NCBI RefSeq assembly: GCF_900113245.1
Contig: NZ_FOOQ01000004.1
Location: 1 to 64,000, forward strand
From: Halopelagius inordinatus
GTDB taxonomy: Archaea > Halobacteriota > Halobacteria > Halobacteriales > Haloferacaceae
Direction: 5' to 3'
Length of the DNA: 64,000 nucleotides
The number at the start of each line of letters is the position of its first letter. Within the stretch, counting starts at the first letter, position 1. Shown here one piece after another: positions 34,785 through 44,542 of this stretch. Below the pieces are notes generated by a model. That model was not told the origin of the DNA. It ran no database searches and saw only the letters and a program-made list of their open reading frames with translations. The translations under genes and the position numbers were made by a program.

Positions 34785-37436
34785 ATGAGTTCGGACGCAC
34801 CAGACGAATTCGAACCCGGGTCGGGCATCGCCGCGACAGTCGAGAACGCCCGCATCGAACAGGAGATGGAGCAGTCGTACATCGACTACGCGATGTCCGT
34901 CATCGCGGGGCGCGCACTGCCGGACGTCCGCGACGGACTCAAGCCCGTCCACCGGCGCATCCTCTATGCGATGCACGAGGCGGGGGTCACCCCCCGGACC
35001 TCTCACCGGAAGTCCTCCTCCATCGTCGGCGAGACGATGGGTGACTACCACCCGCACGGCGACTCGGCCATCTACGACGCCCTCGCCCGGATGGCGCAGG
35101 ACTTCTCGATGCGATACCCCCTCGTCGACGGACAGGGGAACTTCGGGTCCATCGACGGCGACCCGCCGGCCGCGATGCGGTACACCGAGGCGCGGATGGA
35201 CTCCATCACGCAGGAACTCCTCGCCGACATCGACAAAGACACCGTCGACTTCCAACCGAACTACGACGACCGGAAACGGGAACCGTCGGTGCTGCCCGCT
35301 TCGTTCCCGAACCTGCTCGTCAACGGCTCTTCGGGTATCGCAGTCGGGATGTCGACGAACATCCCGCCACACAACCTCGGAGAGGTCATCGACGCGACGG
35401 TCCACCTCATCCACAACCCCGACTGTACGGTCGAGGACCTGATGGAGCACGTGAAGGGACCGGACTTCCCGACTGGCGCGAACATCGTCGGACGCAACGC
35501 CGTCCACAAGGCGTACAAGACCGGACGCGGGCGCGTCCGCGTTCGCGCCGAGTTCGAAGTCGAAGACGACGACCGAATCGTCATCACGGAACTGCCTTAC
35601 CAGACGAACAAGGCGCGCCTCATCGAACGCATCGCTGACAACGTAAACGAGGGGAAGATAGAGGGAATCCGCGACCTGCGCGACGAGTCAGACCGCGACG
35701 GCATCCGCGTCGTCGTCGAACTCAAGCGCGGCGCGAACGCCGAGGTGGTGAAGAACCAACTGCTCGAACACCACCTCGAATCCACGTTCGGCGTCATCAA
35801 CCTCGCCCTCGTGGACGGCCAACCCCGGGTTCTCACGCTGAAAGAGACGCTCGCGGAGTATCTCGACCACCGGCGGACGGTCGTGCGCCGTCGCTCCGAG
35901 TACGAACTCGCCGAGGCGGAAGACAGAGCGCACATCCTCGAAGGCCGACTCACAGCACTCGACAACATCGACGCGGTGGTCGAGACCATCCGCAACTCCG
36001 AGAGTCGAGACGACGCGAAGGCCGCACTCCGCGGCGAACAGGTCGCGGAAGTCGACGGCGAACCGCTTCCGACGTTCGAGTTCTCCGAGGACCAAGCGGA
36101 CCACATCGTCGCGATGCAACTCGGCTCTCTGACCTCGATGGAGGCGGCCGAGATTCAGTCCGAGTACGAGGACGTGCAGGCGCGAATCGACCGCCTCAAC
36201 GAGATTCTCTCGGACACCTCCGAACTCGACGCCGTCATAGAGGAGGAACTCCTCGACATCAAAGACCAGTACGCCGACGAACGCCGCACCTCGTTCATCG
36301 AGGACACGGGTAACGTCACCCACGAGGACCTCATCGCCGAAGAGGACACCGTCGTCGTCGTCACCGAGGAAGACTACATAAAGCGGATGTCCCTCGACAG
36401 GTTCCGCGCCCAACGGCGCGGCGGGAAGGGGATTATCGGCACCGAACTCAAAGAGGGCGACCGAGTCTCCTCGGTGTTCGTCGCCAGTACCCACGACTAC
36501 CTGCTTTACTTCACGAACCACGGGCAGGTGTACCAACTGAAGACGTACCAGATTCCGGAGATGAGTCGGACCGCCCGCGGCAAGTCCGCGGTGAACCTGT
36601 TGGACTTGGACGACGGCGAGGAGATTACCGCCGTCGTCAACTGCACCGACATCGAAGACGAGACGGACAAGTTCCTCACGATGGTCACCCGCGAGGGGTA
36701 CATCAAGCGGACGAGCGTCGATAACTTCCAGAACATCCTCTCTACCGGCATCATCGCCACCACGCTAGACGAGGGCGACGAACTCGAAGACGTGGAGGTG
36801 ACGGACGGCGAACGCGACCTGATACTCGCCACCCGAGAGGGGATGTCCATCCGCTTCCACGAGGACGAGGTGCGCCCGATGGGTCGGTCCGCCCGGGGCG
36901 TCCGAGGCATCAAACTCGAAGGCGACGACACGGTGGCGGGCGTCGCCGCCGTCGACGAGGAGATACACAACTGGGTGTTGACCGTCACGAAGAACGGGTA
37001 CGGAAAGCGCACCGATATCGAGAACTACCGCCCGCAGTCGCGCAACGGGAAGGGTCTGATAGACATCAAGACGAACGAACGCAACGGCCCCGTCTGCGCG
37101 ATGGAGACTGTCGGATACGGCGACCACCTGTTCGTCATGAGTTCCGACGGCCAGATCGTCCGCACGCCCGTCGAGGACGTCTCCACCGTCGGGCGGAACA
37201 CGATGGGCGTCATCGTGATGGACTTAGACGCCGGCGACGCCGTCGCGTCCGTGGACGTCTACAACGAGGAGCGTTCGACGGCCGTAGACGCCGACGCCGA
37301 CGCCGACGCGGAGGCGGACGACGACGCCGAGACGGACGGAGAAGCCGACACCGTCGAACTCGAAGAGATAGACGAAGACGACGTCGGAGACATCACCACG
37401 GAAGGTCTCGAAGACGGCGAACTCGGCGCCGAGTAA
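34785..37436 (+). CDS. gyrA: DNA gyrase subunit A
   Basis: 883-residue DNA-cleaving subunit. The active-site tyrosine is Tyr133 in [11 protein letters not shown] (equivalent to E. coli Tyr122). The GyrA box QRRGGKG, needed for DNA wrapping and supercoiling, is near residues 542-548 and marks the start of the C-terminal beta-pinwheel. The last 60 residues are an extremely acidic tail encoded by a GAC/GCC repeat-like stretch at about 37286-37345. It should be a true supercoiling enzyme since the GyrA box is intact. Co-transcribed with gyrB. Confidence 0.98.
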   Translation: MSSDAPDEFEPGSGIAATVENARIEQEMEQSYIDYAMSVIAGRALPDVRDGLKPVHRRILYAMHEAGVTPRTSHRKSSSIVGETMGDYHPHGDSAIYDALARMAQDFSMRYPLVDGQGNFGSIDGDPPAAMRYTEARMDSITQELLADIDKDTVDFQPNYDDRKREPSVLPASFPNLLVNGSSGIAVGMSTNIPPHNLGEVIDATVHLIHNPDCTVEDLMEHVKGPDFPTGANIVGRNAVHKAYKTGRGRVRVRAEFEVEDDDRIVITELPYQTNKARLIERIADNVNEGKIEGIRDLRDESDRDGIRVVVELKRGANAEVVKNQLLEHHLESTFGVINLALVDGQPRVLTLKETLAEYLDHRRTVVRRRSEYELAEAEDRAHILEGRLTALDNIDAVVETIRNSESRDDAKAALRGEQVAEVDGEPLPTFEFSEDQADHIVAMQLGSLTSMEAAEIQSEYEDVQARIDRLNEILSDTSELDAVIEEELLDIKDQYADERRTSFIEDTGNVTHEDLIAEEDTVVVVTEEDYIKRMSLDRFRAQRRGGKGIIGTELKEGDRVSSVFVASTHDYLLYFTNHGQVYQLKTYQIPEMSRTARGKSAVNLLDLDDGEEITAVVNCTDIEDETDKFLTMVTREGYIKRTSVDNFQNILSTGIIATTLDEGDELEDVEVTDGERDLILATREGMSIRFHEDEVRPMGRSARGVRGIKLEGDDTVAGVAAVDEEIHNWVLTVTKNGYGKRTDIENYRPQSRNGKGLIDIKTNERNGPVCAMETVGYGDHLFVMSSDGQIVRTPVEDVSTVGRNTMGVIVMDLDAGDAVASVDVYNEERSTAVDADADADAEADDDAETDGEADTVELEEIDEDDVGDITTEGLEDGELGAE

Positions 37437-37574
37437 GCCCCCCGCGGTCTCTTTTCGCGTCTCCGCCTCACCCGACAAAGAGCGCGTTCGTTCACCGGAA
37501 ACGAGGTGTGGGGCGGTTTCGTATCGCCCGCGTCGAGAACCGGTGAAAACGAAAGTGCGGTGCGCGTCGGAGCG

Positions 37575-38483
37575 TCAGAGGATGCGCTGTCCGAGTGCGC
37601 TCGCGGCGAGTTCGGTCGCGAGCGACGCCGTCTCGTTCTGTTCGTCGAGGATGGGGTTGACTTCGACGAGTTCCAGAGAGCGGAGCGAACCGCTCTCTGC
37701 GACGGTTTCCAACGCGGAGTGCGCCTCGCGGTAGGTGACGCCGCCGCGGACGGGCGTCCCGACGCCGGGCGCTTCCCGGGGGTCGAGCCAGTCCAAATCG
37801 AGGCTCACGTGGATGCCGTCGGTGCCCGCCGTCGCGACGTCGAGTGCCTCCTCTACGACGGCCGTAATTCCCTCCTCGTCGATGTCGGACATGGTGAAGG
37901 CGGTCACGTCGCTGTCGCGAATCGCCGCCCGTTCCGCGGCGTCGAGAGAGCGCAGGCCGACGATGGCGACGTTCTCCTCGCGGAGTCCGGCGGCGTTCGC
38001 CCACTCGACGCCCGCGAAGTCGCCGACGCCGAGGAGGGCGGCAAGCGGCATCCCGTGGACGTTGCCCGACGGCGACGTGGCCGGGGTGTTGAAGTCGCCG
38101 TGGGCGTCGAACCAGACGGCACCGATGTCGGCGTCGCGGGCGCTTCCGGTGACGGACCCGATGGCGATGGAGTGGTCACCGCCGAGGACGAGAGGCAACT
38201 CGTCCGACGAGAGCGTCTCCGCGACGCGGTCCGCGAGCGACGTACACACCGCCTTGGTCTCGCGGAGGAACTTCGCTCTGCCCTCCGTCGGCATCTCGGC
38301 CTCCGGGTCGCGTTCCTCCGCGCGGGGTGCCCGAACGTCTCCGTCGTCGACGACGGAGACGCCCGCGCCTTCCAGTTTCGCCGCGAGTCCGCCGTAGCGG
38401 ATGGCAGACGGCCCCATGTCCACGCCGCGTCGGTTCGCTCCGTAGTCGATGGGAGCGCCGATGATTCGGGTTGGTCGCGTCAT
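37575..38483 (-). CDS. rocF: Arginase (ureohydrolase family)
   Basis: 302 residues that hydrolyse arginine to ornithine and urea with two Mn ions. Metal ligands: His in VLGGDHSIAIGSV, the AVWFDAHGDFNT aspartates/histidine, and HVSLDLDWLDP; the loop SGNVHGMPLAALLG is the arginase-type substrate region, which favours arginase over agmatinase or formiminoglutamase. Arginine specificity is likely but agmatinase cannot be fully ruled out. It is convergent with gyrA across 138 nt and 39 nt upstream of the DUF389 gene's stop on the same strand. Confidence 0.9.
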   Translation of the reverse strand: MTRPTRIIGAPIDYGANRRGVDMGPSAIRYGGLAAKLEGAGVSVVDDGDVRAPRAEERDPEAEMPTEGRAKFLRETKAVCTSLADRVAETLSSDELPLVLGGDHSIAIGSVTGSARDADIGAVWFDAHGDFNTPATSPSGNVHGMPLAALLGVGDFAGVEWANAAGLREENVAIVGLRSLDAAERAAIRDSDVTAFTMSDIDEEGITAVVEEALDVATAGTDGIHVSLDLDWLDPREAPGVGTPVRGGVTYREAHSALETVAESGSLRSLELVEVNPILDEQNETASLATELAASALGQRIL

Positions 38484-38522
38484 ACCTCGAACTGCCGGGA
38501 GTAGACGTGTAGTGGTTGCGAT

Positions 38523-39923
38523 TCACCGAGCGACGCGTCCGGCGACCGAGTCGGCCGCCGCGCCGAACAGGTCGGAGACCCACTGCGAAGCGGTCGAGAG
38601 CCAGCGGTCGACGAGGTCGGTCTCTACGCTCTCCGGGGCGGTCGAACGACGGTAGTCGAGGACGCGCACCTCGACTGTCACCCCCCGTCCGGCCCGTTCT
38701 TGCACCCGTTCGCGGACGTCGTCGGCGAGTTCCGGGTAGGCCCGGTCGGCGTCGCTGACGACGGTGACGGTGACGCTCTCGGTCGAACCGATGAGTCCCG
38801 CGTCGTCGTACTGGGTCCGGACGCCGACGAGTTCGAGGTTCCCGTAGTCGTCCTCCGAGAGCGTCGTCTGGACGCCGGCGTTGACGTCCTGTTCGAAGGC
38901 GATGTGAGAGTAGGTCGCGGCGGCAGTCGCCGCCGTCACCGCGACGAAGACGACGACGACGAGGGCGTACGCGCCGATGCGAAGGCTCGGCCCGAGGTCG
39001 TTCCACGTGTCGGCGACGACGGACGACCGGTAGCCCATCGCCACCAACGCGACGTACGCGGAGATGTTGATGAACACGATGTTCATGAACAGAAGCACTA
39101 CCGCGCCGAGTACGAGAATCGGGCGAGACCAGACCGTCCCGATGGCCGCCGCGGCGACGGACGGAACGATGGCCGCGGCGACGGCGACGCCGGCGATGGA
39201 GACGGGGAGGTCCGAGGCCAACGCCAACGCGCCCGCCGCACCGGCGGCGATAGCGATAGCGAGAGCGAGAAGCGTCGGCGTTATGAAGAACCCGACCTGT
39301 TCGACGCGCGAGACGGCGAGTGCGGCGGAGACGAAGAACGTCTCGCGAACGGCGTAACTGACGAAAACGGCGCTGGCGTAGGCGACGGCGAGGCCGAGCG
39401 TCTGGGAGACGACGCTCCGAATCAACATCCCGCGGTCGTCGATGACCGCACCGACCGACGCCGACAGCGCCGACCCGGCGAACGGCGCGATGACCATCGC
39501 GCCGACGATGACGATGGCCGAGTTCAACAGCAACCCGGCGGTGGCGAGAGTCGCAGAGAGCATCGCGAACGCGAGGTACGTCACCCGTTCGGGTCGCAGG
39601 TCGTCGGCGCGTTCGCGTATCTCGGGGTGCGAGATACCTCGGTCGCCGACGGGGCCTTCGACGAACCGTTCGGTGAGGTTCTCGTTGACCGGTTCGGAGC
39701 GGTCGGCATCGACGACGACGGTGTACGCGTCGCGGTCGAGTCCGCTGTCGTGGAGATGAGCGAGGACGGGGTCGACGGCGCCGTCCGCGACCGGTACTTC
39801 GACGAACGCGCTGTCGACGCGTTCGCCGTCGGGTAAGACGGCGTACGTCGCCTCCAACCCGTCGAGGGCGCCGATGACTGCGTCCCGCGCGTCGTCGTCC
39901 ACGCGGACACGTATGAGTCGCAC
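38523..39923 (-). CDS. DUF389/TIGR00341 membrane protein (paralogue 1)
   Basis: 466 residues. The first 80 or so residues (MRLIRVRVDDDARDAVIGAL...) form a soluble domain resembling an ACT-like or ferredoxin-like fold; about eight membrane segments follow, with LNSAIVIVGAMVIAPFAGSALSASVGAVIDDR as the most conserved part, then a C-terminal soluble domain. The family (TIGR00341) is uncharacterised. A paralogue lies head-to-head at 40065. Function unknown; an ion channel or transporter role is only a guess. Confidence 0.9.
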   Translation of the reverse strand: MRLIRVRVDDDARDAVIGALDGLEATYAVLPDGERVDSAFVEVPVADGAVDPVLAHLHDSGLDRDAYTVVVDADRSEPVNENLTERFVEGPVGDRGISHPEIRERADDLRPERVTYLAFAMLSATLATAGLLLNSAIVIVGAMVIAPFAGSALSASVGAVIDDRGMLIRSVVSQTLGLAVAYASAVFVSYAVRETFFVSAALAVSRVEQVGFFITPTLLALAIAIAAGAAGALALASDLPVSIAGVAVAAAIVPSVAAAAIGTVWSRPILVLGAVVLLFMNIVFINISAYVALVAMGYRSSVVADTWNDLGPSLRIGAYALVVVVFVAVTAATAAATYSHIAFEQDVNAGVQTTLSEDDYGNLELVGVRTQYDDAGLIGSTESVTVTVVSDADRAYPELADDVRERVQERAGRGVTVEVRVLDYRRSTAPESVETDLVDRWLSTASQWVSDLFGAAADSVAGRVAR

Positions 39924-40064
39924 GAGGGGAGGACACGGCCTCGAAAGTTTAGCATTCCGGCCGAAACGTCGCCGTCACCGGGACGGAAACGGCGCACTGT
40001 AGCGAGTTGCGCGCGACGCCATCGCCCAGTACCCTGAAGGCGGCGACAGTCGTTTACCGGGTAG

Positions 40065-41456
40065 ATGCGGCTGATAAAGCTCCTCGTCTCCGAGGAGTCG
40101 CGGACGACGGTCATCGATATCTTGCGGGCCGAAAACATCGACTTCGTCGTCACGAAAGACGCGGCAGAACGAGGAGACCACGTACTCGTCGAGTTCCCGC
40201 TTCCGACGCAGGCGGTGGAGTTCGTCATGAACGAACTCCAAGAGGCGGGGATAGACGACCACGAGTACACGATCATCTCGAGTGCGGAGACGGCGAAGAC
40301 GCGGAACTATCACGAACTCGAAGACCGGTTCGTCGCGGGCGTCGAAGAGGACGACGCGGTCGCTCCCGAGGAGATTCGCGCGAAGGCGCTCGACATGCAC
40401 CGGAACAAACTGACGTACTACTCGCTGACTCTCTTCAGCGCCATCGTCGCGGCGGCGGGACTACTGTTGGACTCGCCCGCCGTCGTCGTCGGTGCGATGG
40501 TCATCGCCCCGCAGGTCGGCTCCGCGCTCATCGCCAGCGTCGGCATCTCCCTGAACGACCGTCGGATGATCCGCATGGGGTTCGGACAGCAACTGTTCGG
40601 ATTCGGTGCGGCCATCGCGGGGTCGTTCGTTCTCGGAGTGGCGATACAGTCCGGACAGATAGTCACCGCCGTCCTCGACGTATCGACCATCGGTCAGATA
40701 TCGAAGCGGATATCGCCCGGACTGCTCTCGGTGTTGGTCGCGCTCTGTGCCGGCGGCGCGGGCGCGTTCGGCCTGGCGACGGCGCTCCCCGTCTCGCTCG
40801 TCGGCGTGATGATCGCGGCGGCGCTCATCCCCGCGGCCGCCGCCGTCGGTATCGGACTGGCGTGGGGACTCCCGAGCGTCGCTCTCGGTGCGATTCTCCT
40901 CCTCGTGGTGAACGCCGTCGCCGTCAACGTCGCCGCGTTTCTGGTCCTTTGGTATCTCGGATACCGTCCGCAAGAGTGGTCCGAGGGCAGAACCGAGATA
41001 ACGAACGGCGACGTAGAGTCCGACGACGACGGACTCGCGAGGTACGTCCCGGCGGCCGCCGCCCTCGCCGTCCTCCTGGCCGTCTTCGTCGGCGCGGGCG
41101 GTCTGTTGATGGGACAGATAGCCTTCGACAACTCCGTCAACGACGCCGTCGAGGACGCGATAGAACAGGACCGGTTCGCCGAACTCCAACTCGAATCGGT
41201 CAGTACCGAGGTCGGTATGGTCAGGTTCGTCGACCGGACGCCGGAGGTGAGCATCGTGGTCAGACGACCCGTCGACACGCCCTACCCCGACCTCGCGGAG
41301 ACGGTTCGGCGACAGATCCAAGAGGAGACGGACCGGGAGGTGAGCGTCTCCGTCGAGTTCGTCGAGGGACAACGGGCCGGTGACCAACGGACGCGCATAC
41401 GACCGCAGGCCGCCGTCTCGAACCCGGCCGCCGCGAACGCCGCCTACTCCGTGTAG
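40065..41456 (+). CDS. DUF389/TIGR00341 membrane protein (paralogue 2)
   Basis: 463 residues, same architecture as the neighbour: soluble MRLIKLLVSEESRTTVIDIL domain, central hydrophobic block with LLLDSPAVVVGAMVIAPQVGSALIASVGISLNDRRM, and a C-terminal soluble domain (VRRQIQEETDREVSVSVEFVEGQ). By eye, the pair share most in the first membrane segments and differ in loops, so they are an old duplication. The genes are divergent with 141 nt between them. The 3' end overlaps the convergent epimerase gene by 13 nt. Confidence 0.9.
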   Translation: MRLIKLLVSEESRTTVIDILRAENIDFVVTKDAAERGDHVLVEFPLPTQAVEFVMNELQEAGIDDHEYTIISSAETAKTRNYHELEDRFVAGVEEDDAVAPEEIRAKALDMHRNKLTYYSLTLFSAIVAAAGLLLDSPAVVVGAMVIAPQVGSALIASVGISLNDRRMIRMGFGQQLFGFGAAIAGSFVLGVAIQSGQIVTAVLDVSTIGQISKRISPGLLSVLVALCAGGAGAFGLATALPVSLVGVMIAAALIPAAAAVGIGLAWGLPSVALGAILLLVVNAVAVNVAAFLVLWYLGYRPQEWSEGRTEITNGDVESDDDGLARYVPAAAALAVLLAVFVGAGGLLMGQIAFDNSVNDAVEDAIEQDRFAELQLESVSTEVGMVRFVDRTPEVSIVVRRPVDTPYPDLAETVRRQIQEETDREVSVSVEFVEGQRAGDQRTRIRPQAAVSNPAAANAAYSV

Positions 41457-42361
41457 GGCGCACACACCCGCCCGACGCCCTCCTCGAAGGAAATCTGGGG
41501 CTCCCAGCCGGTGGCGTCTCGCATCTTCGAGGCGTCCGCCTTCGTGTCGTGGACGTAGACGTCGAGGGGGTTTTCGACGTACGTGGGGTCGATATCCGTT
41601 CCGAGTTCCTCGTTTATCATCTCGACCATCGTGTTGAAGTCGTAGCTCTCGCCGGTGCCGAGGTTGTAGATGCCTTGGAGTTCGTGTTCCCCGGCGAGTT
41701 CGATTCCGCGGACGATGTCGTCGACGTGCGTGAAATCGCGGGTCTGAGAGCCGTCACCGAACAGTTCGGGGCGTTCTCCGTTCGCAATCTGGTGGGCGAA
41801 CTGCGCGACCGTGTTCGCGTACTCGCCTTTGTGCTCTTCGGCCCCGCCGTACCCCTGATAGACGGAGAAAAAGCGGAGACCGGCGAGCGTCATGTCGTAG
41901 TGGTGGTGGAAGTACTCGCCGTACTGTTCGCGGGCGAGTTTCGACGCCTCGTAGCAGGTTCGGGCCTCCACCGGCATATCCTCGGGCGACGGGTCGGTCC
42001 GCGACCCGTAGATGGAGGAGGTGGTGGCGTAGACGACGGTGTCACAGCCGTCTTCGCGCGCTTGTTCGACGGCGTTGACGAAACCTTCGACGTTCACGCG
42101 CGTCGCCTCGCGTTTGTTCTCCTCGGCCATCGTGTACGAGGAGTACGCCGCGAGGTGGAACAACACGTCCACGCCGTCGGTCGGTAAGTCGTCGTCGAGG
42201 ACGCTGGCGTCGACGAACTCGACGTCGTCGTTCAAGTTCTCGGGCGTCCCGAGGTGAAGGTCGTCGACGGCGACGACGTCGTTCTCCGCTGCGAGGTGGT
42301 TCGCGAGATTCGATCCGATGAACCCGGCACCCCCGGTGACGAGGACCCGCTTTCCGTTCAT
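41444..42361 (-). CDS. NAD-dependent sugar-nucleotide epimerase/dehydratase
   Basis: 305-residue extended short-chain dehydrogenase. The Rossmann start RVLVTGGAGFIGSNLA binds NAD, HLAAYSSYTMAEENKREATRVNVEGFVN is typical, and the catalytic residues are Ser/Thr in YATTSSIYG with YEASK (Tyr-x3-Lys). It probably makes UDP-glucose/galactose-type sugars for S-layer glycosylation or the cell envelope; exact substrate not set. No glycosyltransferase is near. It overlaps the DUF389 gene at its 3' end and is divergent from the HTH gene at 42535. Confidence 0.92.
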   Translation of the reverse strand: MNGKRVLVTGGAGFIGSNLANHLAAENDVVAVDDLHLGTPENLNDDVEFVDASVLDDDLPTDGVDVLFHLAAYSSYTMAEENKREATRVNVEGFVNAVEQAREDGCDTVVYATTSSIYGSRTDPSPEDMPVEARTCYEASKLAREQYGEYFHHHYDMTLAGLRFFSVYQGYGGAEEHKGEYANTVAQFAHQIANGERPELFGDGSQTRDFTHVDDIVRGIELAGEHELQGIYNLGTGESYDFNTMVEMINEELGTDIDPTYVENPLDVYVHDTKADASKMRDATGWEPQISFEEGVGRVCAPYTE

Positions 42362-42433
42362 GGCTACCAAACTGTAACCGGCGAGTAAATTAGTGTCGGG
42401 ACGAGACGCGAAAGGTCGCATCGGGACTCCATT

Positions 42434-42476
42434 TGTGAAAATATCACACGTCTCGGCCCGAAAATTGTCAGACGTG
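42434..42476. promoter_or_regulatory. Two inverted repeats in the epimerase/HTH divergent region
   Basis: TGTGA (42434-42438) AAATA TCACA (42444-42448) is a perfect 5-bp inverted repeat. Overlapping its right end, CACGTCT (42447-42453) and AGACGTG (42470-42476) form a 7-bp inverted repeat with 16 nt between. They lie 73-115 nt from the epimerase start and 59-101 nt from the HTH start, so they could serve either gene. Function inferred. Confidence 0.4.
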
Positions 42477-42503
42477 ACCGAGTTTCGACCGTTCATCCAT
42501 CGC

Positions 42504-42510
42504 ATTTAAG
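42504..42510 (+). promoter_or_regulatory. TATA box for the HTH gene at 42535
   Basis: ATTTAAG, 25-31 nt upstream of the ATG at 42535, implying a leaderless mRNA. The following GGAGGT at 42510-42515 is too far from the ATG (about 19 nt) to act as a Shine-Dalgarno site. Confidence 0.55.
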
Positions 42511-42534
42511 GAGGTATACTTCGAACGAATTACC

Positions 42535-43068
42535 ATGTCATCAATCGAATTGACTTCGAGTCAGAAAACCATCCTCACGGCGCTGATAAACCTCTATCGG
42601 CAGAGTGAGGACGCCGTCAAGGGTGAGGACATCGCAGAAGAGGTAAACCGGAACCCGGGCACCATCCGCAACCAGATGCAGAGTCTGAAGGCGCTTCAAC
42701 TCGTCGAGGGCGTCCCCGGACCGAAGGGCGGCTACAAACCGACGGCGAACGCCTACGAGGCACTCGACGTCGACCAGATGGACGAACCCGCCTCGGTCCC
42801 CCTCACGCACAACGGTGAGACGGTGACGGGCGTCAACGTCGACGGGATAGACCTCTCGTCGGTTCACCACCCGGAACTCTGCCGCGCCGAGATTCACGTC
42901 CAAGGCTCCGTCCGAGACTTCCACGAGGGCGACGAGGTGAAAGTCGGTCCGACCCCCCTCTCGAAACTCGTCGTCGAGGGTATCGTCGACGGCAAAGACG
43001 ACACCAGCAACATCCTCATCCTCCGCATCGACGACATGCGCGCGCCCGTCGGCGAGCCGAACCACTGA
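42535..43068 (+). CDS. Winged-helix (HTH) protein with C-terminal beta-rich domain
   Basis: 177 residues. Residues about 10-75 are a winged helix: QKTILTALINLYRQSEDAVKGEDIAEEVNRNPGTIRNQMQSLKALQLVEGVPGPKGGYKPT. The rest (about 85-175) is a beta-rich domain with CRAEIHVQGSVRDFHEGDEVKVGPTPLSKLVVEG. I recall this as a widespread haloarchaeal regulator type, but no target is known to me. A TATA box suggests leaderless expression. It is convergent with the NADH dehydrogenase gene. Confidence 0.88.
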   Translation: MSSIELTSSQKTILTALINLYRQSEDAVKGEDIAEEVNRNPGTIRNQMQSLKALQLVEGVPGPKGGYKPTANAYEALDVDQMDEPASVPLTHNGETVTGVNVDGIDLSSVHHPELCRAEIHVQGSVRDFHEGDEVKVGPTPLSKLVVEGIVDGKDDTSNILILRIDDMRAPVGEPNH

Positions 43069-43091
43069 CGCTCTCTTCGCGCTCGTTACCG

Positions 43092-43111
43092 CTCTTCTCT
43101 CTGTTTCTACC
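43092..43111 (+). terminator. Pyrimidine-rich stretch after the HTH gene
   Basis: C/T-rich run with short T stretches 24-43 nt after the HTH stop, between convergent genes. Possible archaeal-type terminator; no hairpin seen. Confidence 0.25.
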
Positions 43112-43218
43112 CACGCAGCGTCAGCGTTCGCGTCGTAGCGACGGCGCGTCCGTCGTCGCCACTCGAACGGTCGTCCGTCGGAAAAGAACCGCGCGTCGGG
43201 TTCGCGTCGGGGACTATC

Positions 43219-44409
43219 TCACATGTCGCCCCACGCCTCGAACGCGCGGCGGGGGGAGGTGATGTCCGCAATCCAGCGGGTCGCGACGCTCTTTTTCAGC
43301 GTCCGGGCGGCGGGGCCGCCGAACACGTTGATGGGCACGTCGCCGAACATCGGCAGTTTCACGCCGTGGGCGACGGCGTCGTCGCCGACGGAGATGAGCG
43401 TCCCCTTGTCCTCGTGGTTCCAGGTCTTCAGCGGTTGGCCCTTGACGGCGCGGGAGACGTTCTCGCCCGCCACGTCGGCGGCCTGCCAGGCGGCTTGCGC
43501 CGTCGGCGGGGCGACGGAGTCCGTCCCCTGTTCGACGAGAGCGGAGTCGCCGAGAGAGAACACCCGGTCGTCGCTCGTCTGGAAGTCCGCGTCCGCGTAG
43601 ATGCGGTTCGAACGCTCGTCTTTGTCGATGTCGGCCTCTGCGACCTCTTTTTGGCCCGTAATTCCGCCGGTCCAGATGAGGACGTCGTAATCGAGCGTGT
43701 CGGGTTCTTCGTCCTCGCCGCCGCCGAGGTAGATGTTCTCCTCGTCGACTTTCGAGATGAAGTCGCCCGTCAGGATATCGATGTCCTTGTTGACGAGGCG
43801 CTTTCGGAGCGCACCCTGCAGTTCGGGGTCGTTACCGGGGAACACCTCGTCGAGGCCCTCGACGATGGTGATGTCGATGGGCGCGCGGTGGATGTCGCGG
43901 TACTCGGCTATCTCGCCCGCCGATTGGATTCCCGACAGGCCCGCACCGCCGACGATGACCTGTGCGGGGTCGTCGCGGGAGGCGTCTTCGGCGGCCGATT
44001 TGATGGCGGTGTGAATCTCGCGTGCGTCGTCGAGGCCCTTCAGTTCGTAGGAGTACTCTTCGAGGCCTTCGATGCCGTAGAACGCGGTGGCGGAGCCGAG
44101 ACAGACGAGGAGGTAGTCGTAGTCGACTTCGTCGTCGTCGAGTTCGACGACGCGTTCGTCGACGTCGACGTTCTCGACGTGGCCTTTGACGAACTTCGTC
44201 TCGGGCGCTTTGATGTCGTCGACGGGGAGCGCGATTTTCGACTCGACGCTCGGGTCGCGGATGCACCGGTGCGCCTCGTGGAGGACGAGGTGGTAGTCGT
44301 TCTCCGAGACCCACGTCAGTTCAGCGTCCGAGCCGAGTTCTTCTTCGAGGCGTTTGACGGCACCGGTACCCGCATAGCCGGAGCCGAGGACGACGACCTG
44401 CGTGCTCAT
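43219..44409 (-). CDS. NADH dehydrogenase, type II-like (FAD pyridine nucleotide oxidoreductase)
   Basis: 396 residues. The N-terminal FAD motif is VVVLGSGYAGTGAVKRLEEEL, and a second nucleotide-binding motif is QVIVGGAGLSGIQSAGEIAEY. The late FAD element VFSLGDSALVEQG and the amphipathic C-terminal part support a membrane-associated NDH-2-like enzyme that passes electrons from NADH to quinone without pumping protons. Haloarchaea have a complex I lacking the NADH input module, so such enzymes can supply that step. Sulfide:quinone reductase is the alternative, but its cysteine pair is not seen. Confidence 0.9.
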   Translation of the reverse strand: MSTQVVVLGSGYAGTGAVKRLEEELGSDAELTWVSENDYHLVLHEAHRCIRDPSVESKIALPVDDIKAPETKFVKGHVENVDVDERVVELDDDEVDYDYLLVCLGSATAFYGIEGLEEYSYELKGLDDAREIHTAIKSAAEDASRDDPAQVIVGGAGLSGIQSAGEIAEYRDIHRAPIDITIVEGLDEVFPGNDPELQGALRKRLVNKDIDILTGDFISKVDEENIYLGGGEDEEPDTLDYDVLIWTGGITGQKEVAEADIDKDERSNRIYADADFQTSDDRVFSLGDSALVEQGTDSVAPPTAQAAWQAADVAGENVSRAVKGQPLKTWNHEDKGTLISVGDDAVAHGVKLPMFGDVPINVFGGPAARTLKKSVATRWIADITSPRRAFEAWGDM

Positions 44410-44542
44410 ATCAGAGTTCTCGTAGGCATCAGATAAAGGGCCTTTGAAACGAACAGACCGGAAACCGCCCGCAGGCGGCGATAGCTGCCACGCAGTCGCA
44501 TGCAGTGAGATAGAGCGCCCGACCGTTCTCAACAGACGACAG

